DNA of 7,918 nucleotides from Ferroglobus sp. (GCA_015523665.1 WAJX01000163.1:1-7918); one strand, 5' to 3'; numbered from the stretch's first letter, positions 1-6,186 are shown. The notes: a model not told the origin generated them from the sequence alone. Program-made: numbers and translations.

Positions 1-503
1 TAACCATCATGAAAAACTAATTATTTCAACCATATATATAAACAAAATATCTTTTTAAACGATAATTTTATCTATTAATCATTCTTTCTTCTCTTTACAA
101 AAATACGACGAAGATGTAATTTTAAAAACTTTTTTCATCAGCTTTCCATATTGATAAACAAGAGTCGGAATGTTCTTGAATTAAGACAATCACTTATTAA
201 TACAAAAACGCTTCAGGAGATCTAATTATATAATTATATAATTTATATATTATATTTTATTTATTATATTTATTAATCCTTTCAGTTTTATCAAAATTAT
301 TAATTAAGATTATTCTTAAAGTGAAGTTTGAGTCTAAAGAATGCTATTTAAGTTAACAGAATAATGCTAAAAAATGATAAAAAATGATGAAATACATGGA
401 TACAATCACCAAATAAAAAATAAAACATAGCAACAAAAAACGATACAACAGAAAGAATGTAAAAATGTATTAAGGTTTATTGCTATCATAATGTTTAGTG
501 CTC

Positions 504-517
504 AAAACTATTTAAAT
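504..517 (+). promoter_or_regulatory. Possible upstream TATA promoter, twin of the spoVG promoter
   Basis: The 14-mer AAAACTATTTAAAT occurs here and again at 673-686 in the spoVG promoter. Its TATTTAAAT core is a good archaeal TATA box, predicting transcription from about 533-538. No gene begins there: the nearest ATG, at 530, opens a five-codon frame. It could drive a long spoVG leader or a small RNA, or be a duplicated but inactive promoter. Confidence 0.35.
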
Positions 518-625
518 TTCAAAGATAAAATGCAAATTCAATACTAAACTAACAATAATAATTATCAAACAATGTTCACCAAATATGTGAATCTACGAAA
601 ATATGAATAAATCATAATCCTTAAC

Positions 626-657
626 ACTCCTAAGAAAATTTAAAGTCAAACTCCTAA
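626..657 (+). repeat. Direct repeat of ACTCCTAA upstream of the spoVG promoter
   Basis: ACTCCTAA occurs at 626-633 and again at 650-657, so the copies are 24 bases apart start to start. The second copy ends about 20 bases before the TATA box at 678-687. Same-orientation repeats just upstream of the BRE/TATA are where an archaeal activator could bind. Chance is possible in short AT-rich DNA, although these 8-mers contain three C/G bases. Confidence 0.3.
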
Positions 658-676
658 ACATCGCAGTAACCAAAAA

Positions 677-690
677 CTATTTAAATAGGG
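677..690 (+). promoter_or_regulatory. TATA box of the spoVG transcription unit
   Basis: Positions 677-688 form a perfect 12-base palindrome, CTATTTAAATAG, containing a near-consensus archaeal TATA box (678-687). The centre at about 682 predicts a transcription start near 707-710. That gives a leader of roughly 20-24 bases before the TTG at 731, with the ribosome-binding site at 718-724 inside it. Confidence 0.6.
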
Positions 691-717
691 TAATTAAAGG
701 AGATTGAACAAAAATTT

Positions 718-724
718 GGAGGAG
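718..724 (+). promoter_or_regulatory. Ribosome-binding site that decides the spoVG start
   Basis: GGAGGAG is a strong Shine-Dalgarno sequence followed, after six bases, by TTG at 731. An earlier in-frame TTG at 704 has GGAG only one base before it and would lie upstream of the transcription start predicted from the TATA box. This site therefore favours 731 as the true start. Confidence 0.6.
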
Positions 725-730
725 TTGGAA

Positions 731-988
731 TTGGTAGAAATAACAGAAGTTAGAATATATAAATCTAAAGTAAATGGAGCTGTAAAAGCGTATGCATCTG
801 TAAGTTTGGATAACGAATTTGTTGTGAAGGGCATAAAAATACTGGAAGGTGAAGATGGTCTTTGGGTTAGTATGCCCAGTAGAAAGGGAAGAGACGGATC
901 TTTTCAGGACATATTTCATCCAACAAATAAAGAAGCCAGAGAGAAGATCGTTAACGCTGTGTTAAATGCCTATAAAGAACAATTATAA
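731..988 (+). CDS. spoVG: SpoVG-family nucleic-acid-binding regulator
   Basis: The 85-residue product matches the SpoVG fold family over its whole length. It has the opening ITEVRIYKS strand, then AYASVSLDNEFVVKGIKI, then the signature GLWVSMPSRKGRDG and the FQDIFHP segment, and a closing helix with AREKIVNAVLNAY. In bacteria SpoVG is a small dimeric DNA- and RNA-binding protein that influences septation, sporulation, virulence genes and antiterminator-like control; its archaeal role is not known to me. I chose the TTG at 731 because GGAGGAG precedes it and the family normally begins with (V)EIT; starting at 704 would add nine residues unlike the family. It has its own TATA promoter and is separated from nikR by 78 AT-rich bases containing a second promoter, so the two are probably not one operon. 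The family call is firm, the archaeal function open. Confidence 0.88.
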   Translation: MVEITEVRIYKSKVNGAVKAYASVSLDNEFVVKGIKILEGEDGLWVSMPSRKGRDGSFQDIFHPTNKEAREKIVNAVLNAYKEQL

Positions 989-1023
989 AAAATTAAAAAT
1001 AAAAATAAGATAAGAAAAAGTAC

Positions 1024-1057
1024 TTTAAACTAAATTTTTATATTTTGTCTGTTTAAA
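1024..1057 (+). promoter_or_regulatory. nikR promoter flanked by an inverted repeat
   Basis: TTTATATT at 1037-1044 is a TATA box centred about 26 bases before the nikR ATG, which predicts a leaderless mRNA. It is bracketed by perfect 7-base inverted arms, TTTAAAC (1024-1030) and GTTTAAA (1051-1057), with a 20-base spacer. A dimer or tetramer bound to both arms would cover the TATA box, as expected for self-repression. The 27-base arm-to-arm distance is longer than the 22-base half-site spacing of the E. coli NikR operator, so NikR itself is only a candidate. The arms are AT-rich and may be chance. Confidence 0.45.
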
Positions 1058-1066
1058 TTTTTCACC

Positions 1067-1477
1067 ATGAAAAAGATTGCAAGAATTGGCGTTAGCTTAC
1101 CTGAAAGCTTACTTAATGAATTTGACCTAATAATCCGTACACGAGGTTATTCTTCAAGAAGTGAAGCTATAAGAGATGCTATTAGGAATTACATCTCAGA
1201 ATATAAATGGATGGAGAAAGAGGATGGCGAGATAATAGGAGTTCTCACAATTATTTATGATCACGATATAAGAGGTGTAAGTGATGCTGTGATAGATCTG
1301 CAACATGAATTCGGTGATATAATTACGAGTTCGATGCACATACATCTAAGTAAAGATATGTGTCTCGAATTGGTTTTAGTTAGAGGAGATATGAAAAGGA
1401 TAAAGATGTTAGTCGATAAAACCGTTTCAATTAAAGGAGTGTCAAATGTAAAATTAATAACAGCTTTCAGAGAATGA
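1067..1477 (+). CDS. nikR: Nickel-responsive transcriptional regulator NikR
   Basis: The 136-residue product has the standard NikR length and layout. Residues about 3-45 form a ribbon-helix-helix DNA-binding domain ([13 protein letters not shown], then [15 protein letters not shown]). Residues about 55-135 form the ACT-like, tetramer-forming, nickel-binding domain. The square-planar nickel ligands known from E. coli and H. pylori NikR are all present with exact spacing: His80, His91, His93 and Cys99. NikR binds operators when loaded with Ni(II) and classically represses nickel uptake genes. The ATG is about 26 bases after a TATA box and has no Shine-Dalgarno site, which suggests leaderless translation. 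The stop overlaps the start of the downstream transporter (ATGA), so the two are almost certainly co-transcribed and translationally coupled. No nickel enzyme or classical Nik/Cbi transporter lies in the window. Confidence 0.95.
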   Translation: MKKIARIGVSLPESLLNEFDLIIRTRGYSSRSEAIRDAIRNYISEYKWMEKEDGEIIGVLTIIYDHDIRGVSDAVIDLQHEFGDIITSSMHIHLSKDMCLELVLVRGDMKRIKMLVDKTVSIKGVSNVKLITAFRE

Positions 1478-2295
1478 TCTACCCAATTTCAGTAGCGATA
1501 CTTTTTAGTCTTCATCAGATAGTTGTTAGAGCAGGAGTCCTTAAAGGAGATCCCAATTATGGAGCGTTTATAAGCTTATTAACCAGCACAATAATTTTTC
1601 TATTTTTTTCAGCTCTTTTTAGTGAATTATATCTTAATCCATACTTTCTATCTTTGATGATTCTTGGCGGAATTTTACATTTCTTAATCGCTAGACTTTC
1701 CTTTTACAATGCAGTAAAAAGAATAGGGGCTAATTCAGCTGGAGCTATAGCATCCACAAGGATGTTTTTTGCCGTTTTAATGGGAGCGTTAATAGGGGAG
1801 AGAGTTGAGTTGAAAGTCGTACTTATGGCAATTTTAATCTTTTCTGGTATATCCTTAATCTTAAATCCAGGGAGGAAAGTAGACATTCATGGTTTTTCTC
1901 TAGCTATTCTCACAGCTTTTACAACCGCCTCATCCTCAGTAATGGTTAAGGTTGGCATGACAATACATCCAGATCCAATTTTTGGTAGCGCTATAGGGTA
2001 TCTCTCAGCTTCTCTCATATACCCAATTATATTTAATAAAAATAATAGAAAAAATATAGAAAATAAGGGATATTTTATCATCGCTGGGATAATAATAGGC
2101 TTCGCCCATTTTCTAAGATATTATTCCTTGGTTATCTATCCAGTAAGTATCGTCGAACCTTTGATAAGCACAGCTCCAATCTTCACACTATTCTTTTCTA
2201 GAATTTTTCTCAGAGAGATGGAAATTTTAGATTTAAGATTAGTTATCGGTGTGATTCTTGTAGTTATCGGGATAGAGAGTTACTTTTTACTCTGA
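1474..2295 (+). CDS. DMT superfamily (EamA-type) membrane transporter
   Basis: The 273-residue product is hydrophobic throughout with about ten predicted membrane segments, arranged as two EamA-like halves (about residues 1-130 and 138-273). Family hallmarks are the [16 protein letters not shown] stretch near 77-92 in the first half and [19 protein letters not shown] near 214-232 in the second, followed by a short loop with the charged motif FLRE near 245-248. DMT proteins export or exchange small metabolites such as amino acids, nucleotide sugars or drugs; substrate cannot be read from sequence. The start ATG lies inside the last codons of nikR (four-base overlap), so it should respond to whatever controls nikR. 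Nickel or nickel-chelate transport is therefore a hypothesis. The protein has no Cys, and its few His (14, 69, 139, 165, 212) do not form an obvious metal-site cluster. Confidence 0.85.
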   Translation: MIYPISVAILFSLHQIVVRAGVLKGDPNYGAFISLLTSTIIFLFFSALFSELYLNPYFLSLMILGGILHFLIARLSFYNAVKRIGANSAGAIASTRMFFAVLMGALIGERVELKVVLMAILIFSGISLILNPGRKVDIHGFSLAILTAFTTASSSVMVKVGMTIHPDPIFGSAIGYLSASLIYPIIFNKNNRKNIENKGYFIIAGIIIGFAHFLRYYSLVIYPVSIVEPLISTAPIFTLFFSRIFLREMEILDLRLVIGVILVVIGIESYFLL

Positions 2296-2299
2296 TAGC

Positions 2300-2600
2300 T
2301 CATAGTTCGAGGTGATGAAATGTGTAATATGTTCGGATAAAGGTAAAAGAAGACAAAGAATCATTTCCATAACTCCTTATCGTTTCAACTTTGAAATAGT
2401 CAATGAAAGCATCATCTTCAATTTCTTTTCTTCTGAAAATTTTCTTGCAGTCCTGCTTATTATTTGAAACCGTAAACGAGAATTATCAATTTACCTCCAT
2501 ATATCATTCCTTTTAATTTTTCTCCCTTATCTCGTCATAATAATGAAAAAGAATTGTATGCTTCTATTTTAAAAATCTTCAATTTATTAGACTTTTTTGA
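2300..2600 (-). pseudogene. Possible decayed minus-strand gene, unidentified
   Basis: On the minus strand, 2300-2482 is open for 60 codons without any ATG and contains plausible sequence such as KKIFRRKEIEDDAFIDYF. Further upstream on the same strand, other frames read KIFKIEAYNSFSLL, YDEIREK and EKLKGMIYGGKLIILVYGF in that order, separated by frameshifts and stops near 2460-2540. The consistent order and strand, with protein-like composition, suggest a broken gene converging on the transporter. I do not recognise a family, and short AT-rich frames can mislead, so confidence is low. Confidence 0.2.
2315..2467 (+). CDS. Doubtful 50-residue ORF with an N-terminal CxxC motif
   Basis: This frame begins 19 bases after the transporter stop. 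It opens with MKCVICSDKGKRR, which resembles the start of archaeal zinc-ribbon proteins, but the rest has no second CxxC and no recognisable fold. GAGGTGAT at 2309-2316 is an excellent match to the archaeal anti-Shine-Dalgarno but runs into this ATG, which is too close. The better-spaced ATG at 2320 would encode only six residues (MCNMFG). I do not recognise the gene. It may be the remnant of a third gene of the nikR operon or not coding at all. The opposite strand is also open here. Confidence 0.22.
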   Translation: MKCVICSDKGKRRQRIISITPYRFNFEIVNESIIFNFFSSENFLAVLLII

Positions 2601-2767
2601 TTTTGAGTGATCTTTATTCCTATTTTTGAGATACTATTCTGAAGTTGAGAAATAAAAATATGAGGGTGTAACGCAAGTTATTTGATTTTATTCAGAGAGT
2701 TGATAAAGGGAAGCTCTAAAATTTAAGATTAAAAATTAAATTTAATAAAAATATAAAAAATAAAATA
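2468..2767. other. Intergenic region without an intact gene
   Basis: Apart from the possible minus-strand relic in its first part, this stretch has only short frames closed by stops. A T6 run at about 2590-2595 could terminate transcripts coming from the nikR-transporter unit. From about 2723 it becomes almost pure A/T with A-rich tracts leading into the promoter at 2768. Confidence 0.5.
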
Positions 2768-2779
2768 AATATTTATACA
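2768..2779 (+). promoter_or_regulatory. Orphan TATA promoter
   Basis: AATATTTATACA, preceded by an A-rich, BRE-compatible stretch, is as good a TATA box as those of the real genes here. It predicts transcription from about 2793-2799. Only a 25-codon frame (2793-2870, MDFVVIYNSGLGRIRI...) starts there, and it coincides with a hairpin. It points to a small RNA or very short gene in the gap. Confidence 0.4.
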
Positions 2780-2792
2780 TTTTAAATTAAAC

Positions 2793-2870
2793 ATGGATTT
2801 TGTAGTAATTTACAATAGCGGGTTAGGCAGAATAAGAATTATTAAGGAATTTTATATTCTTGCCTTATAA
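2793..2870 (+). ncRNA. Possible small RNA or 25-residue ORF containing a hairpin
   Basis: Downstream of the orphan TATA box, TTAGGCA (2823-2829) pairs with TGCCTTA (2861-2867) with one mismatch. The stem continues inward as GAATA/TATTC and AATT/AATT with small bulges, giving a long imperfect hairpin with a GC-rich base in otherwise AT-rich DNA. A 25-codon frame from the ATG at 2793 to the TAA at 2868-2870 ends exactly at the stem. The hairpin could instead end minus-strand transcripts from the lipid synthase, whose stop is at 2922. No C/D-box or H/ACA pattern is present. Confidence 0.25.
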
Positions 2871-2921
2871 CTAATTCATCAAAAATCTATCACTCCCTCA
2901 TCATGTTAAGATTTCACTATA

Positions 2922-3482
2922 TTAATTGTACTTATACATTCTATACGTATAGATAACCCTATGAATTGCTGTTATATGGCTTAAAATCGCCACTACTATT
3001 AAAGCTAAATATTCCATTCCCGCTAACAGTCCAAAAAGTAATATAGCTATCCTTTCACCTCTTTCGGCAATTCCAACATCACATCTATTTACAATTTTCT
3101 CGGCTTTAGCTCTAGTATAGCTCACGAGTAAAGCTCCAACCACTGCTATAGAGGCTATAAACATCTCACCAATTAAATACCCAATTGAGAGTATTATTGC
3201 AGAATCAACATATCTGTCAGACACCGAATCCAAAAATTCTCCAAAATCTGTTTTTAATCTTTCATTCCTCGCAAGAGAACCATCAAGAGCATCAAATATG
3301 GCACTTAAAATTAGAAACACAATTCCAAAAGTCTTAAAAGAGAGAGCGATAAAGATGGCTGAGAGAAAACCCGATGAAATGCCAAAAATTGTTAAATGAT
3401 TTGGTTTAATTCCAAATTTTACAATGGAAGAAGTAATTGGTTTTAGTAATAAACTTACATCATTTTTATATTTACTTAACAT
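2922..3482 (-). CDS. Archaetidylinositol-phosphate synthase (CDP-alcohol phosphatidyltransferase)
   Basis: The 186-residue integral membrane protein carries the complete CDP-alcohol phosphotransferase motif DxxDGxxAR-x8-GxxxDxxxD: Asp64, Asp67, Gly68, Ala71, Arg72, Gly81, Asp85 and Asp89. These residues bind two divalent metals and the CDP-lipid. The segment SYTRAKAEKI (121-130), followed by CDVGIAERGER (134-144), is typical of the archaeal inositol-phosphate branch. The expected reaction is CDP-archaeol plus myo-inositol phosphate to archaetidylinositol phosphate plus CMP, in the cytoplasmic membrane, supplying inositol ether-lipid head groups. Five or six membrane segments are visible. Its ATG lies inside the 3' end of the upstream HTH gene (11-base overlap), so translation is probably coupled. 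Other CDP-alcohol transferases such as the glycerol-phosphate enzyme are the main alternative. Confidence 0.88.
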   Translation of the reverse strand: MLSKYKNDVSLLLKPITSSIVKFGIKPNHLTIFGISSGFLSAIFIALSFKTFGIVFLILSAIFDALDGSLARNERLKTDFGEFLDSVSDRYVDSAIILSIGYLIGEMFIASIAVVGALLVSYTRAKAEKIVNRCDVGIAERGERIAILLFGLLAGMEYLALIVVAILSHITAIHRVIYTYRMYKYN

Positions 3483-3771
3483 CTATATCTCTCATCAAAG
3501 AACATAATTCACATAGCTTGAGATTTAAATCCTCCTTTCTGATGTCCCCTACCTCAAAATCATCAATTATCCTCTTTACAGCTTTTCTAAGTTTTTCACT
3601 TTTCATAACTCCCCTTTTTCCACTTGTGTATTGACTTACAGCGGCTATTGTTACTCCTAAAATTTCAGCTACTTCTTTTTTACTGTAACCCCTTCCTACC
3701 AATTCTCTTGCCATCTCTCCTCTTATTCTTGGAAGGAGTTTTGAGGCAACTACTTCGCAGGGTGATCTCAT
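3472..3771 (-). CDS. Small archaeal HTH (XRE-type) transcriptional regulator
   Basis: The 99-residue product fits the archaeal COG2522 type. It has an N-terminal SPCEVVASKLLPRIRGEMA helix, then a Cro/cI-like helix-turn-helix at about residues 28-51 (YSKKEVAEILGVTIAAVSQYTSG) followed by KRG, and a C-terminal CELC motif. Cys5, Cys87 and Cys90 are placed as in family members I recall, which suggests metal, Fe-S or redox sensing; that is inference. Its gene overlaps the lipid synthase start by 11 bases, so the two form one transcription unit and the regulator is an obvious candidate to control it. The ATG lies about 30 bases after the centre of an AT-repeat TATA box with little leader. The target genes are unknown. 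Confidence 0.82.
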   Translation of the reverse strand: MRSPCEVVASKLLPRIRGEMARELVGRGYSKKEVAEILGVTIAAVSQYTSGKRGVMKSEKLRKAVKRIIDDFEVGDIRKEDLNLKLCELCSLMRDIDVK

Positions 3772-3795
3772 AACTCAATTAACTTTGTCTTGATT

Positions 3796-3806
3796 AATAT
3801 ATATAT
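3796..3806 (-). promoter_or_regulatory. TATA box of the HTH regulator-lipid synthase unit
   Basis: Read on the minus strand, the sequence is ATATATATATT, centred near 3801. Transcription would start near 3774-3777, a few bases before the ATG at 3771, giving an almost leaderless mRNA. No Shine-Dalgarno site is visible. Confidence 0.5.
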
Positions 3807-3861
3807 CTTGCCTATCTCACCCTTTTAATCCTAAAATTAAAATTTGATAAATCATAATTAA

Positions 3862-3879
3862 TTTATAATTAATTATAAA
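3862..3879. repeat. AT-only perfect palindrome in a divergent promoter region
   Basis: TTTATAATT followed by AATTATAAA is an exact 18-base palindrome between the divergent HTH-regulator and RecJ-like nuclease genes. It could be an operator shared by both directions, but pure A/T palindromes arise easily in this background. The surrounding 3772-3965 gap holds no gene. Confidence 0.3.
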
Positions 3880-3965
3880 ATAGTAAAATAATAAAATAAA
3901 GATTAAAATAAAAGCAAACAAAACCCTCAAAAAATTTTTTAGCTAAACACTTTGATATAAATGAG

Positions 3966-6038
3966 ATGATCTGTAAATCTTGTGAGGGTAGAGGCTATGT
4001 TGAAATAGAGAAAAGATGTGAAATCTGTATGGGAAGCGGAAAAGCAAAAAGCTTCAATCCAAAAATCACAACTAATCTCAATTCTGAGCAACTGAATCTT
4101 TTTATGAAGGGTATTTGTGGTGCTTGTGAAGGATCAGGAGTAGTAAAAAAATTTGAAGTTTGCAAAAACTGTAATGGAAAGGGAAAAGTTAGTAAATGTA
4201 AGATCTGTGGTAAAAATATCGTAGGGAATTATGACCTCTGTCCTGTTTGTAGGAGAAAACCTCATGCTTATCTACTTAAAAATAGCTGTGGAATTGAAGA
4301 TATCAGACTAAACAATGTTTATGTTGGGAAAGTTATAAGTGTAACAGATATCGGTGTTTTTGTGAGCTTAAATAAGAGATTAAAAGGACTGATCCATAAA
4401 AAGAATTTGAAAAATAATTTGAGAGAAGGTGATGAAGTTTTAGTAAAGGTTTCGAATATAAGGCCGAGTGGAGAGATCGACTTAATTTTAAACCCCATGG
4501 ATAATTATGAGATTGTAAATGTATCAAAGGATGTGCCTTTCACGAATATTAGAGAAGCGGGGAAAAATATAGGAAGAATGGTTGAGATAAGAGGAAAAGT
4601 TGTACATATAAAGCAAACAAGCGGTCCAACAATTTTTACGATTGTAGATGAGACTTCTGCAATAAATGCTGCCGCTTTTGAAGGTGGAGAGAGAGCTTAC
4701 CCAGAGATAAGTGTTGATGATGTCGTTAGAGTTATTGGAATAGTAAAAAGGAGAGACAATAAACTCCAAATCGAAGTATTTGAGATGGAGAGACTATTAG
4801 GAGAAGAGGCACATAGAATAAATAAATCAATCCAAAAAGAGCTTGAAAGAAAGGCAAACCCAGAATTTAAAGGCTTTTTAATTGAGAGTAAGATCCTTGA
4901 AAAATTAAAAGAAGAGATGATAGAAGTTGCAAGAGAACTTAGGAAAGCTGTTTTAGAGTCTAGACCAATAATAATAAGACATCATTGGGATGCAGATGGA
5001 ATATGTGGTGGAGTTGCAATTGAGAAAGCTCTAATTGATTTCATCGAAAAAGTTCATCCAGATCCAGATGCCAAAGATTATTTGATTAGAAGGAGGGTGT
5101 CAAGAGCTCCATATTATGAGTTTGAAGACGTTGTGAAGGATTTAGATGAATCTTTAGAAGATATGGAAAAATTTGGGGATAAAATTCCTCTGGTAGTTTT
5201 AGTTGATAACGGTTCAGGATATGAAGATATTCCAGCAATAAGACAATTTCTGATTTTTGGAGCAGATGTGATAGCAATAGACCACCATTTTCCAGATGAA
5301 GAAGTTGATAATTACCTACTCTATCATGTAAATCCCTATAAAGTTGGTGGAGATAGTAATTACACATCTGGTGTGCTCAGTGTTGAGATAGCAAGGATGG
5401 TGTCAGATATAAACCTAACACTACTCGCAGCAACATCTGTAGTCTCCGATAGGGCTGAAGGAGAGGTTGAAGAGTACATTAAACTTTCTGGATTTAATAG
5501 GGAATTTTTACAAGATGTAAGTTTGGCCTTAGAGTTTGAGGCATTTCATCTTAGATTTAGGCATGGAAGTCCAATAATACATGAAATTCTTGGTTTTGGG
5601 AGAAAAGATAGACAGCAGAAACTTGTTAGTCTCCTCTCATCTCTCGCAAAAGACGGGATAGAAAGACAAGTTAGAACCGCAATGGAAGGTGTGAAAATTC
5701 AAAAACTCAAAAATGGTGTTATACTAATCGCTTTAGATATAGAAAACTATGCGAAAAAATTCACATTCCCTCCACCAGGAAAACTTACAGGAGAGGTGCA
5801 TGATAGGTTTAAGAGAGAATACGAAAGAATTGTCACAATAGGATATGGTCCAGATTTTGCAGTTATAAGGAGTGAAGGTGTTGAATTGGATATTCCCAGA
5901 CTTGTAAAGGAGATACAAGAAGAAGTAAATGCCGAAGTCGAGGGAGGAGGTCATTTAGTTGTTGGAAGTATAAAATTCGTTCCAGCTATGAGAAGAGAAG
6001 TTCTAGCTAGATTAGCCTCAAAAATAGGAGAGATTTAG
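3966..6038 (+). CDS. Archaeal RecJ-like DHH nuclease with DnaJ-type zinc fingers, S1 and OB domains
   Basis: The 690-residue protein has the COG1107 architecture. Residues 1-95 hold six CxxC pairs (3/6, 18/21, 51/54, 66/69, 78/81, 92/95), the first four as CxxCxGxG repeats like the DnaJ zinc-binding region. Residues about 117-176 form an S1 RNA-binding-type domain (VYVGKVISVTDIGVFVSL), and about 200-275 an OB fold. Residues about 335-500 form the DHH phosphoesterase core: HHWDADG (339-345), LVDNGS with Asp414, DHH at 439-441, and SDRAEG with Asp495. The C-terminal DHHA1-like domain ends with GGGH (660-663). These metal-binding Asp and His residues predict a Mn2+/Mg2+-dependent exonuclease on single-stranded nucleic acid. 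The Hef-associated nuclease HAN of Thermococcales, a 3'-5' exonuclease, appears to share this layout. It is probably leaderless, starting at the second of two nearby ATGs, the one in frame. It stands alone, divergent from the HTH-lipid genes. Confidence 0.92.
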   Translation: MICKSCEGRGYVEIEKRCEICMGSGKAKSFNPKITTNLNSEQLNLFMKGICGACEGSGVVKKFEVCKNCNGKGKVSKCKICGKNIVGNYDLCPVCRRKPHAYLLKNSCGIEDIRLNNVYVGKVISVTDIGVFVSLNKRLKGLIHKKNLKNNLREGDEVLVKVSNIRPSGEIDLILNPMDNYEIVNVSKDVPFTNIREAGKNIGRMVEIRGKVVHIKQTSGPTIFTIVDETSAINAAAFEGGERAYPEISVDDVVRVIGIVKRRDNKLQIEVFEMERLLGEEAHRINKSIQKELERKANPEFKGFLIESKILEKLKEEMIEVARELRKAVLESRPIIIRHHWDADGICGGVAIEKALIDFIEKVHPDPDAKDYLIRRRVSRAPYYEFEDVVKDLDESLEDMEKFGDKIPLVVLVDNGSGYEDIPAIRQFLIFGADVIAIDHHFPDEEVDNYLLYHVNPYKVGGDSNYTSGVLSVEIARMVSDINLTLLAATSVVSDRAEGEVEEYIKLSGFNREFLQDVSLALEFEAFHLRFRHGSPIIHEILGFGRKDRQQKLVSLLSSLAKDGIERQVRTAMEGVKIQKLKNGVILIALDIENYAKKFTFPPPGKLTGEVHDRFKREYERIVTIGYGPDFAVIRSEGVELDIPRLVKEIQEEVNAEVEGGGHLVVGSIKFVPAMRREVLARLASKIGEI

Positions 6039-6098
6039 ATTTTATTAAATATTAAAAATAAAAAAATTTATAATTAAACAAAACAAAATTTTCTAATA

Positions 6099-6105
6099 TT
6101 TTTTT
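6099..6105 (+). terminator. T-tract terminator after the RecJ-like nuclease
   Basis: A T7 run, followed by further T-rich clusters to about 6135, lies about 60 bases after the stop at 6036-6038. Archaeal transcription commonly ends at such T tracts without a hairpin. The rest of 6039-6186 is nearly pure A/T and holds no gene. Confidence 0.45.
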
Positions 6106-6186
6106 ATTAATTATTTTATTATTCTATTATTAAATTAATTAAAACTAAAATTAATAATATAATAATATAGTTGGAGAAGAGAAAGG

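Larger units (their letters stand above)
1..670. other. Long AT-rich intergenic region without a convincing gene
   Basis: No open frame of gene length with a credible start lies here on either strand; plus-strand frames close within about 20 codons. The region is extremely AT-rich, and positions 223-276 are an unbroken run of A and T only. There is a TATA-like element near 31-43 and a better one at 509-517, but neither precedes a recognisable gene. A 33-codon open stretch on the minus strand (79-180) looks mildly protein-like but has no usable start. The region may hold upstream control for the spoVG gene or an unrecognised small RNA; the sequence alone does not decide. Confidence 0.6.

Noticed and set aside
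79..180. A 33-codon minus-strand open stretch with protein-like sequence (IPTLVYQYGKLMKKVF) that could be the end of a decayed transposase or other gene.
   Set aside because: It has no plausible start or ribosome-binding site for a gene of that length, its neighbours in frame are stops, and no family is recognisable.
223..276. A 54-base run of only A and T, considered as a replication-origin unwinding element.
   Set aside because: No origin-recognition-box repeats or cdc6/orc1 gene are nearby, and similar AT runs occur in every intergenic gap of this window.
575..591. A small inverted repeat, TTCAC and GTGAA with a seven-base loop, upstream of spoVG.
   Set aside because: Five-base arms with an AT-rich loop are expected by chance here, and it is not placed at a promoter.
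677..919. An 80-codon minus-strand frame opposite spoVG.
   Set aside because: It is the complement of a well-supported SpoVG gene; its composition is unlike any protein family and it lacks its own signals.
2311..2317. GTGATGA, matching the C box of archaeal C/D-box guide RNAs.
   Set aside because: No CTGA D box occurs within about 100 bases; the motif is better read as a Shine-Dalgarno sequence followed by ATG.
2890..2903. ATGATGA on the minus strand downstream of the lipid synthase, considered as a C/D-box RNA.
   Set aside because: No D or D' box (CTGA) follows at suitable spacing.
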